From Chloroflexota bacterium (GTDB lineage Bacteria > Chloroflexota > Limnocylindria > Limnocylindrales > CSP1-4): 6,972 bases of DNA. The stretch is from contig VBHW01000159.1 in NCBI GenBank assembly GCA_005881055.1, positions 309 through 7,280 of the forward strand. The letters run 5' to 3'. Positions 1 through 5,663 of the stretch are shown one piece after another; position 1 is the first letter of the stretch; each line of letters begins with the position of its first letter. A program made the position numbers and the translations under genes. A model generated the notes under the pieces. That model saw only the letters and a program-made list of their open reading frames with translations. It did no database searches and was not told the origin of the DNA.

Positions 1-504
1 GCCGCGGAACGCGTCGTCAAGCTGCTCGAGACGCCGTGGTCGGGGCTCCCGACGGGCCTTGCGCCCGCCTCCGGCGAAGGCGCGGGCGCGGACGCCGGCA
101 CGAATGCCGGATCGACCGAGGCCGGCCTTTCCTACCTCGGAATCGCGGTCCAGTCGCTCGCGGCCGAGGCGCGCCTCCTCGCCGCGCCCGTGTCGTTCGA
201 ATTGGCGTCGACGTCGCACGCCGAGGGCATCGAGGACCGCACGACGATGGCCCCTCTGGCCGCCCGGCGCCTGGCCGATATGGTCGGGCTCGGGCAGCGG
301 ATCGTCGCCGTGGAGATGGTCGTCGCCGCCCAGGCGGCCGAGCTGCGCGGGCACAGTCCACATGGACGCGGGACGGCGGCGGCCCTGGCTGCCGTGCGGA
401 AGGTCGTTCCCTCCCTCGAGCCCGGGGGCGAGGTGCCCGACGTCGAGCCGCTCGTCGCGGTCCTCCAATCTGACGGGATCGGGCGCCTGCCTGGGCGACA
501 ATAG
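1..504 (+). CDS. Histidine/aromatic amino acid ammonia-lyase family, C-terminal part (5' end outside window)
   Basis: The visible 167 residues are the C-terminal helical part of a HAL/PAL/TAL-type lyase. These enzymes remove ammonia from an aromatic amino acid using an MIO cofactor built from an internal Ala-Ser-Gly. That triad and the substrate-selecting residues lie upstream of the window, so the substrate (His, Tyr or Phe) cannot be told. The family is recognised from the block at visible residues 43-117: GLSYLGIAVQSLAAEARLLA, then a segment reading HAEGIEDRTTMAPLAARRLA, then a helix ending AVEMVVAAQAAELRG. This aligns with the HutH block around QEDHVSMG; the family Glu is kept (GIEDR), while the usual Gln before it is Ile and the His after Asp is Arg. 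A Gly/Ala/Thr-rich linker at residues 23-42 is longer than I expect for HutH. The reading frame is open from base 1 and stops with TAG. An IclR regulator starts 4 bases later, which suggests co-transcription. I would not call it hutH without the N-terminus. Confidence 0.83.
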   Translation, partial: AAERVVKLLETPWSGLPTGLAPASGEGAGADAGTNAGSTEAGLSYLGIAVQSLAAEARLLAAPVSFELASTSHAEGIEDRTTMAPLAARRLADMVGLGQRIVAVEMVVAAQAAELRGHSPHGRGTAAALAAVRKVVPSLEPGGEVPDVEPLVAVLQSDGIGRLPGRQ

Positions 505-508
505 CCCG

Positions 509-1288
509 GTGCCGACAGCCCGCGACCGACCGCCCGAGGAGGCGGCGGAGGACACGTCCTTCGCCCGCGGGCTGCGACTGTTGCTGACGGTTTCGGATCG
601 GGGCGAGATCCGGGCCGACGAGCTCGGCGCGATCCTCGAGATGCCGCTCTCGACGGTCTATCGCTACCTGCGCACCCTCGGCGAGTTCGGGTTCGTCGAC
701 CGCCACGATGGCCGCTACCGTCTCGGGCCGCGACTCGTCATCGGCTCGGGCTCGAAGGTGACGAGCGAGCGGCTCATCCGCCTTGCCGATCCCGTGCTTC
801 GGATGCTCGAGGAGGAGACCGGCGAGACCGCGCTCATCGTCCGGCGGGTCGGGCTGTCCGCGGTCTCCCTTCACCAGGTCGAGGCGAAGCAGCCGCTCCG
901 TGTCGCGATGGAGCCTGGCGCGATGGCGCCACTCTATGCCGGCGCGATGTCGCGGGTCCTGCTCGCGTACGCCCCGCCCGAGATCCTCGAGGAGGTGATC
1001 GCCCAGGGACTCCAGCCGGCCACGGACCGGACGCCGACCGAGGAGGAGCTGCGGAGCAGCCTCGCCGACATCCTCTCGAGTGGGATCGCCCTGAGCGAGG
1101 GAGAGTACATCGCCGGCTCTGTGACCATGGCCGTTCCCATATTCCGAGACGACGGCATCGTGGCCGCGCTGGCCGTGACGGGACCGGACACGCGCTGTGG
1201 CCTCGCCTGGCGCTCGAGGGTGCGACGCGTTCTGCCGTCCGCCGCCGAGGCGATCATGTCGTCGCTCGCCGAGGACCGCCAGGCATGA
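509..1288 (+). CDS. IclR-family transcriptional regulator
   Basis: A 259-residue protein, the usual size for IclR regulators, which are dimeric or tetrameric DNA-binding proteins that sense small, often aromatic, metabolites. The N-terminal winged helix-turn-helix covers about residues 17-76, with recognition helix PLSTVYRYLRTL (46-57) and wing DGRYRLGPRL. The effector-binding domain follows from about residue 85. It carries the family signatures MAPLYAGAMSRVLLA and, near the C-terminus, a run beginning SEGEYIAGSVTMAVPIFRDD and continuing into ALAVTGP. I chose the GTG at 509 because it gives the family length and puts the winged helix at the normal distance. The same frame stays open upstream to about base 59, but that part overlaps the lyase and is a shadow. 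There is no clear Shine-Dalgarno sequence; the start lies 4 bases after the lyase stop, so translational coupling is likely. The obvious inferred targets are the upstream lyase operon and possibly the next gene. The effector is unknown. Confidence 0.93.
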   Translation: MPTARDRPPEEAAEDTSFARGLRLLLTVSDRGEIRADELGAILEMPLSTVYRYLRTLGEFGFVDRHDGRYRLGPRLVIGSGSKVTSERLIRLADPVLRMLEEETGETALIVRRVGLSAVSLHQVEAKQPLRVAMEPGAMAPLYAGAMSRVLLAYAPPEILEEVIAQGLQPATDRTPTEEELRSSLADILSSGIALSEGEYIAGSVTMAVPIFRDDGIVAALAVTGPDTRCGLAWRSRVRRVLPSAAEAIMSSLAEDRQA

Positions 1289-1305
1289 TGGATCGGGGCC
1301 CGCGA

Positions 1306-1344
1306 GGAGTACCAGGACTCTCGTTCTGCGACTCGTAGTACTCC
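1306..1344. repeat. 7-bp perfect inverted repeat in the IclR/1389 spacer
   Basis: GGAGTAC at 1306-1312 is exactly complementary to GTACTCC at 1338-1344, with 25 bases between. The hairpin loop is long and no T-run follows, so a classic intrinsic terminator is unlikely. It could be a regulator site or an mRNA hairpin closing the lyase-regulator transcript. It may also be chance. Confidence 0.35.
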
Positions 1345-1351
1345 CATGATG

Positions 1352-1380
1352 TGGAAATCATCGCCGAAACCGTGTAGTCT
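1352..1380 (+). promoter_or_regulatory. Possible promoter overlapped by an IclR-type operator-like sequence
   Basis: A weak sigma70-like pair can be drawn: TGGAAA at 1352-1357, 17 bases, then TAGTCT at 1375-1380. It would start transcription around 1387, almost at the GTG at 1389, giving a leaderless mRNA. This agrees with the absence of any Shine-Dalgarno sequence before that gene. The 15 bases at 1352-1366 (TGGAAATCATCGCCG) match 11 of the 14 fixed positions of the E. coli IclR consensus TGGAAATNATTTCCA as I remember it. The left half matches completely and the right half is degenerate. A nested repeat, ATGAT (1346-1350) and ATCAT (1357-1361), lies on the same spot. The role is inferred. 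Confidence 0.3.
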
Positions 1381-1388
1381 GCGATGCG

Positions 1389-1889
1389 GTGGGTACCCCG
1401 TCACGTCCCCGCTTCGATCGACTCGAGCCGAGCTGCCCCGATTACGCCCGGCTGCCGGTGGCGGCCGCGTTCACGTGGGACGCCTGTACGAGCGAGCGTG
1501 ACGCGGGCGAGTGGTACCTCGTCGCCTTCCGCTCGCAGCTTCGCCCGGGCGCAGACTGTGACCGCCTCCACGCCTACGACGACCGCGCGCACGAGGAGGC
1601 AGCCCGATCGCCCGGGTTCGTCCACTACTTCAAGGGTCCTGCGACGGACCTTGGCGAGTGCCTCTCGTTCTGCGTCTGGACGAGCCGGGCCGAAGCCCGC
1701 GCAGCGTCCGGCGGCCCCGCCCATCGCGAGGCGATCGGCATCGCCCATGGCACGTACGAGCGCTACACGCTCGAGTTCATCCGCCTGACGAAACGACTCG
1801 GCGCGAGCACGTTCGAGTTCGAGCCCTACGACGCGGCGCCGGCGATGGTGACGACGTCGCGTCGGCGACCGCTCCTCGCCGCGACCTGA
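1389..1889 (+). CDS. Uncharacterised 166-aa protein, possibly ABM-like dimeric alpha/beta barrel
   Basis: I do not recognise a named family with certainty. The body from about residue 42 to 137 begins GEWYLVAFRSQLRPGADCD and contains HEEAARSPGFVHYFKG, GECLSFCVWTSRAEARA, an AHREA segment and YERYTLEFIRL. This strand-helix-strand pattern, with a central 'SPGF...YFKG' turn, resembles antibiotic-biosynthesis-monooxygenase or stress-responsive alpha/beta-barrel proteins. Those are small dimers that bind aromatic or haem-like ligands. The fold is an inference from the pattern, and no catalytic residue can be assigned. There is no signal peptide or membrane segment. The GTG at 1389 is the only usual start between the in-frame TGA at 1347 and the conserved body; the ATG at 1384 is in another frame. 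Codon use matches the neighbours. The gene follows the IclR gene in the same direction and ends 15 bp from the convergent DUF2461 gene. Confidence 0.75.
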   Translation: MGTPSRPRFDRLEPSCPDYARLPVAAAFTWDACTSERDAGEWYLVAFRSQLRPGADCDRLHAYDDRAHEEAARSPGFVHYFKGPATDLGECLSFCVWTSRAEARAASGGPAHREAIGIAHGTYERYTLEFIRLTKRLGASTFEFEPYDAAPAMVTTSRRRPLLAAT

Positions 1890-1904
1890 AGCCGCGAAGG
1901 CTCG

Positions 1905-2606
1905 TCAGGCCTCGAGCTCGGCCAGCAGGCGGAATACCGGGACCGCGGCCCCGAGCGTTTCAGCAAGGAGGTCCGGCAGGTTCGGCGAGAACGCGTCGGC
2001 GTCCGCCAGCCGCTTGCCGAACACGATGTCCTTGAGCTTGAGCAAGTTCGCCTCGGGGTGGTCGGCCGCGTAGCCCTGCGGCACGCGCTTGAGCGCGTAT
2101 TCCTCATGTGACAGCTGGCCGAAGGTTGAGACGAAGGCAGGGTCGTCGATCGCGGCATGGATCCGCGCCGGGTCACGATCGACGGTCTGGCGCCAGGCCG
2201 CCAGCACGTGCGGCTCCGGATGCCACATCCCGCCGCCGACGTAGATCTCGCCAGGTTGGAGGTGGAAGTACCCACCACCGCCGTGCGCTCGCGCCGCGGC
2301 GCCCCCATCCTGGCTGTCGGCCCAGGCAAACGATGCCCCGACGTTCGTCTTGTACGGCGACTTGTCCTTGGCGAACCGAACGTCGCGATAGATCCGGAAC
2401 GGCGATCGGGCCGGGTCCGCGCGCAGCGGGACGCCCCGCACCCTGAACCGTTCGTCGACGGCAACGCAGAGCTCCTCGAGCGGCCGCTTGAGCAGCCGCT
2501 CGTATTCGGCCTTCCGGGGCTGGAACCAGGCACGATCGTTGTTGACGGCGAGGTCCGCGAGGAACTGGATGGCTTCGGGGCGGAAGCCCGCGAATGTGGC
2601 GGTCTC
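1905..2606 (-). CDS. DUF2461 (TIGR02453-type) protein, start codon unresolved
   Basis: DUF2461 proteins are widespread, cytoplasmic and of unknown function, usually a little over 200 residues. The signature is clear: FRIYRDVRFAKDKSPYKTNV, then a GGGGYFHLQPGEIYVGGGMW run, and a C-terminal half with FGQLSHEEYALKRVPQGYA and LLKLKDIVFGKRL. The first usual start is the GTG at 2441-2439, giving 178 residues. That would cut off an intact, conserved N-terminal helix region encoded in the same frame at about 2588-2442, including PEAIQFLADLAVNNDRAWF and a KAEYERLLKRPLEEL stretch. Between the in-frame TAA of the ketosynthase (2657-2655) and this region there is no ATG, GTG, TTG or CTG. A good Shine-Dalgarno GAGGAG (2620-2615) lies 8 bases before codon GAG (2606-2604), one substitution away from GTG. 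I placed the 5' end there, giving about 233 residues. It is last in the minus-strand gene set and may be unrelated to its chemistry. Confidence 0.85.
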   Translation of the reverse strand, partial: ETATFAGFRPEAIQFLADLAVNNDRAWFQPRKAEYERLLKRPLEELCVAVDERFRVRGVPLRADPARSPFRIYRDVRFAKDKSPYKTNVGASFAWADSQDGGAAARAHGGGGYFHLQPGEIYVGGGMWHPEPHVLAAWRQTVDRDPARIHAAIDDPAFVSTFGQLSHEEYALKRVPQGYAADHPEANLLKLKDIVFGKRLADADAFSPNLPDLLAETLGAAVPVFRLLAELEA

Positions 2607-2614
2607 TGACGAAT

Positions 2615-2620
2615 CTCCTC
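2615..2620 (-). promoter_or_regulatory. Shine-Dalgarno sequence without a usual start codon behind it
   Basis: GAGGAG read on the minus strand, followed by ATTCGTCA and then the in-frame codon GAG of the DUF2461 frame. Position and strength suit the DUF2461 start. The only table-11 initiator downstream in frame before the conserved block is ATC (2570-2568), which is inside the conserved helix and too far from this site. Confidence 0.5.
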
Positions 2621-2654
2621 GAAACGGTGTCGACCCGACTCTACCGCTGCTCGC

Positions 2655-3923
2655 TTATCCGCCGGTCGCGCCGATGACGAGGGCGGCGTTCAGACCGCCG
2701 AAGCCGAACGACGTCGAGAGGATCCGGCGGTAGGTGCCGGAGCGCGGGGCAAGCAGCAACCCGGGCAGGAGTCCCCCGAGGTCCGGCTCCGGCTCGACGA
2801 GGTTGAGCGACGGCGGAGCCCAGCCGTCGCGGACCGCGAGGGCACCGATGGCAGCCTCGATCGCGCCGGACGCGCCCAGCGGGTGGCCGTAATAGGCCTT
2901 CGTGCCGCTGACGGGCACGGTGGCAGCACGCTCGCCGAGGGCCAGCCTCAGCGCCCGAGCCTCTGCGATGTCGCCGAGCGGCGTCGATGATGCGTGCGCG
3001 CTCACCCAGTCGATCTCGTCGGGTGCCACGTCGGCGTCGGACATTGCCAGCGAAGCGGCCCGGCCGGCTTCCCGACCGTCGGCCCGTGGCTGGACCATGT
3101 GGTGGGCGTCCGACGTCGCGGCATAGCCCATGAGCTCGGCATATGGCTCGGCACCGCGAGCACGCGCGATCTCCTCGGCCTCGAGGACGAGGAGCGTCGC
3201 GCCCTCGCCCATGACGAAGCCGTCCCGCCCGCTGTCGAACGGTCGGCAGGCGTGAACCGCGTCGTCGTTGTGGCCGCCCGACAGGGCGCGAATGATGTCG
3301 AACGCGCCGAAGGCCAACGGGCTCAGCGGTACCTCCGCCCCGCCCGCGATCGCGGCGTCCACCTCGCCGGCCCGGATCGCGTTGAGCGCCTCTCCGAGGG
3401 CCACGGCGCCCGAAGCGCACGAGTTGGCGGTCGACAGTATCGGGCCGCGGACGTCGAGCGCGATCCCGAGGTTCGCCGGCGCCGCGCCGCCGAAGACGGC
3501 GAGGGCAAGGTTCGGCGCGACCGACCTGATCCCGCGCTCCAGATACCGCTCGTGCTGCGACTCGGCATAGGCGATCCCGCCGAGGGCGCTCCCGAGGTAG
3601 ATCCCGATCCGATCCTGCGACGGCGCCGCGGCCTCCCCCGGCCGGATGCCGGCGTCGTCGAGGGCGAGCTGACCGGCGACGAGCCCGAACTGGCTGAAAC
3701 GATCGAGCTGACGGGCGGTCTTCGGCGGCATCCAGGCGAGGGGATCGAAGTCGTCGATCTGGGCCGCCACCTGGCTCCGGAAGGCAGAGGCGTCGAAGCG
3801 GTCGATCAGCTTGATCGGGGAGCAGCCCGCCCGGAGGCCGGCCCGGAACGCGTCCCGACCGGTGCCGATCGCGGTGATCGGACCGATCCCGGTGATCCAG
3901 ACGCGGCGCGACGAGCTCCTCAC
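2655..3923 (-). CDS. FabF-type beta-ketoacyl-ACP synthase (ketosynthase)
   Basis: A 422-residue thiolase-fold condensing enzyme, the normal length for FabF/type II PKS ketosynthases, which extend an acyl chain by decarboxylative Claisen condensation with a malonyl-ACP-like unit. The nucleophile Cys169 sits in ANSCASGAVALGEA. His310 is in SAHASSTPLGD and His347 in KAYYGHPLGASGAIEA, with Lys342 just before it. The gatekeeper loop is SFGFGGLNAAL (405-415). The Cys-His-His set is complete, so this is an active ketosynthase and not a chain-length factor. Several normally conserved neighbours differ: HASST for HGTST, NSCASG for TACASG, and FGGLN for FGGTN. The GTG start overlaps the TGA of the SRPBCC gene by 4 bases (GTGA, 3923-3920), so it is probably translationally coupled. 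The setting, with a cyclase-like protein, a flavoenzyme and a methyltransferase and no fatty-acid genes, points to secondary or specialised lipid metabolism. I would not name it fabF. Confidence 0.93.
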   Translation of the reverse strand: MRSSSRRVWITGIGPITAIGTGRDAFRAGLRAGCSPIKLIDRFDASAFRSQVAAQIDDFDPLAWMPPKTARQLDRFSQFGLVAGQLALDDAGIRPGEAAAPSQDRIGIYLGSALGGIAYAESQHERYLERGIRSVAPNLALAVFGGAAPANLGIALDVRGPILSTANSCASGAVALGEALNAIRAGEVDAAIAGGAEVPLSPLAFGAFDIIRALSGGHNDDAVHACRPFDSGRDGFVMGEGATLLVLEAEEIARARGAEPYAELMGYAATSDAHHMVQPRADGREAGRAASLAMSDADVAPDEIDWVSAHASSTPLGDIAEARALRLALGERAATVPVSGTKAYYGHPLGASGAIEAAIGALAVRDGWAPPSLNLVEPEPDLGGLLPGLLLAPRSGTYRRILSTSFGFGGLNAALVIGATGG

Positions 3924-4423
3924 GTCGATGGATTCGCCGCCGGGCGGGCGGCGGACTCATCGTCGGCCGCGAGGGCCTCGGCCAGCGACCGGAAGGTCGC
4001 GAGCCTCCGCCCGGCGATTGGCCGGGTGAACAGGCGATCGATCAGCCACGCCCAGCCGGGCACCCGCGGTCGGAAGTCGTGCTCGATGTCGACCCGGGAG
4101 CCGCCGCCGGCGCGGTCCGCGATCCGCCACGTCACGTCCATCCCGTTCGTGGCGCCGCCGCGATGGACGAACCGGAGGTGACACTGGGCCGGCTCCGCCC
4201 AGGTCCACGCCCGCCAGGTCACGGGGACGCCGATCCCGAGGATCGGCAGCAGTAGCCGGCGAGCGACGAACGCGACGAGGACGCGGCCGTCGGGGTCCGG
4301 GGGCGCCAGGCGGCGTGCCCGAACGTAGTGCGGCAGCAGCGCGGGCCAGCGCTCGACGTCGCGCGCGAGGCGAAAGACGAGTGCCGCCGGCGCGGATACG
4401 TCGATGCCGATCGTGCTCCTCAC
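3920..4423 (-). CDS. SRPBCC/START-fold protein, polyketide cyclase/aromatase-like
   Basis: A 167-residue protein with the layout of polyketide cyclase/dehydrase (Bet v 1/START) proteins. It has an N-terminal strand, STIGIDVSAPAALVFRLARD (3-22), then VERWPALLPHYVRARRL (23-39), central strands including VTWRAWTWAEPAQCHLRFVH, and a long C-terminal helix, TRPIAGRRLATFRSLAEAL (133-151). Such proteins hold a hydrophobic ligand in a cavity. In polyketide clusters they guide ring closure or aromatisation, but other members only bind lipids or act as chaperones, so the catalytic role is inferred from the neighbours. The GTG start gives a strand at the expected N-terminus. The gene begins 34 bp after the flavoenzyme stop and its TGA overlaps the ketosynthase start. 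Both genes begin with the same nine bases, GTGAGGAGC. There is no signal peptide. Confidence 0.85.
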   Translation of the reverse strand: MRSTIGIDVSAPAALVFRLARDVERWPALLPHYVRARRLAPPDPDGRVLVAFVARRLLLPILGIGVPVTWRAWTWAEPAQCHLRFVHRGGATNGMDVTWRIADRAGGGSRVDIEHDFRPRVPGWAWLIDRLFTRPIAGRRLATFRSLAEALAADDESAARPAANPST

Positions 4424-4457
4424 GAGCGTGTCCGGGCCGCGGGCCGCGCCGTCGCCA

Positions 4458-5663
4458 TCACGGCCGGAGGAGGGCGACGAGGAAGCGCGGGTCGAAGGCC
4501 GTCGAAGCCGGGACGAGGTCGCCGATCACGCGGCCCATCGTCTCACGGACCTCCGATCGGGAGGCGAGGCGTCGGGCCGCGTACTCGAAGGCCGACGGCG
4601 CTCCGAGGAATGCCTGGACCAGCAGGCTGACGGCGTCCTTCGCGCGCGTCCGACGCGTGAGGGCTCGGTCGTACGCGGCGAGCGCGGATGGGTCGCCGTG
4701 GAGGTGTCGGTCGATCGCGTCCGCGGCCAGCTCCGCCGACCGGAGAGCCCGGTGGAGGCCCTCGCCGGTGAACGGATCGAGGAACCCAGCGGCATCACCG
4801 ACCAGGAGCCAGTCACGCCCGGATCGCGCGGCAACGCGAGTGGCGACCGGTGATGCGCCCTCGATCGTGTCGCACAGCTTGGGCGCGGTCCATGGCACCG
4901 GGTCGTCGTCGGCGGCCGGGATCAGCGCCAGCACGGCTGCCGTCGTTGCGGCCGCCCCGTTCGACCGCAGGCGCTCGCGCCATGCTGCCGCCGCGAGCAC
5001 GATCCCGACGTTGACGCGACCGCCGGGCACCGGTGCGAGGCCGACGTACCCCCCATCGAAGACGACCATCCGGCCGTCGCGGGGCGCGAGCCGGTGAGGC
5101 TCGGGCTCCGCCACGTGGAACGTCAGCGCGGGTCGGTCACCCAGCGGAGGCCGGCGGACGACGCCGGCATCGCCGGCGACGGTTGACCGGAGGCCATCCG
5201 CCCCGACGAAGACCCGAGCCCGGACGACCCCTCCATCCGTCAATGTCGCACGCCCGTCGCGGACGTCGCGGACCGTCGTCCCGGTGCGCACGTCCGCCCC
5301 GGCGATTCGGGCCAGATCCAGGAGATGGGGATCCAGGGCCGACCGGTCCAGGCCGACGGCGGCCGAGGCGAGCGATCCGTCGTCGCCGTATGTCAGCCGG
5401 AATCGCGTGCCGCGCGGCGTCTCCACGCGCATCGCGGAAAGCCTGCGGGCGACCCGATCGAGGTCGGGCTCGGCGACGCCCAGGCGCCGCAGCTCGGCGA
5501 CCGTTGCCGGTGATGTGAAGACTCCGCACGCTCGCCACTGCCAGCTCTCGGCGCGCTCGACGAGGAGCACGTCGCGTCCGCGCCGCGCGAGCCGGATGGC
5601 CGTGGCCGCGCCGGCCGGGCCGCCACCCACGATCAGAACCTGGCGATCCTCGACCTTGCTCAT
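4458..5663 (-). CDS. FAD-dependent oxidoreductase (geranylgeranyl reductase / flavin hydroxylase family)
   Basis: A 401-residue flavoprotein. The N-terminal Rossmann motif is VLIVGGGPAGAATAIRLARR (9-28), with the end of the second strand at VLLVERAE. An ACGVF segment (45-49) stands where the related reductases carry their Cys-Gly motif. The FAD/NADPH 'DG' motif is VFVGADGLRSTV (151-162), and the 'GD' motif is LLVGDAAGFLDPFTGEG (286-302). The family includes geranylgeranyl reductases, which saturate isoprenoid double bonds, and aromatic hydroxylases, including those working on alkylresorcinol-type products. Sequence alone does not separate reduction from hydroxylation here. The ATG start overlaps the methyltransferase stop (ATGA, 5663-5660), showing a coupled operon. 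No membrane helix is evident, though the substrate is likely lipophilic. In the operon it would act as a redox tailoring enzyme on the product of the ketosynthase, or on a lipid methylated by the methyltransferase; this is inferred. Confidence 0.9.
   Translation of the reverse strand: MSKVEDRQVLIVGGGPAGAATAIRLARRGRDVLLVERAESWQWRACGVFTSPATVAELRRLGVAEPDLDRVARRLSAMRVETPRGTRFRLTYGDDGSLASAAVGLDRSALDPHLLDLARIAGADVRTGTTVRDVRDGRATLTDGGVVRARVFVGADGLRSTVAGDAGVVRRPPLGDRPALTFHVAEPEPHRLAPRDGRMVVFDGGYVGLAPVPGGRVNVGIVLAAAAWRERLRSNGAAATTAAVLALIPAADDDPVPWTAPKLCDTIEGASPVATRVAARSGRDWLLVGDAAGFLDPFTGEGLHRALRSAELAADAIDRHLHGDPSALAAYDRALTRRTRAKDAVSLLVQAFLGAPSAFEYAARRLASRSEVRETMGRVIGDLVPASTAFDPRFLVALLRP

Noticed and set aside
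59..508. N-terminal extension of the IclR frame to an ATG at 59
   Set aside because: It overlaps the lyase coding sequence entirely, is rich in Arg/Pro/Ser as expected of a shadow frame, and IclR proteins begin close to the winged helix, which fits the GTG at 509.
17..874. Minus-strand open frame of 285 codons
   Set aside because: Arg/Pro/Ala-rich low-complexity translation antisense to the lyase and IclR genes, with no recognisable domain; a high-GC shadow.
1890..1904. Bidirectional terminator between the convergent genes
   Set aside because: Only 15 bp separate the two stops, and neither a stem-loop nor a T-run is visible.
2641..3960. Minus-strand 439-codon frame overlapping the ketosynthase
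   Set aside because: Out-of-frame Arg-rich translation of the same strand; the ketosynthase frame carries all catalytic motifs.
2994..4181. Plus-strand 395-codon frame antisense to the ketosynthase and SRPBCC genes
   Set aside because: No domain pattern; the translation is charged and repetitive, as expected antisense to high-GC genes.
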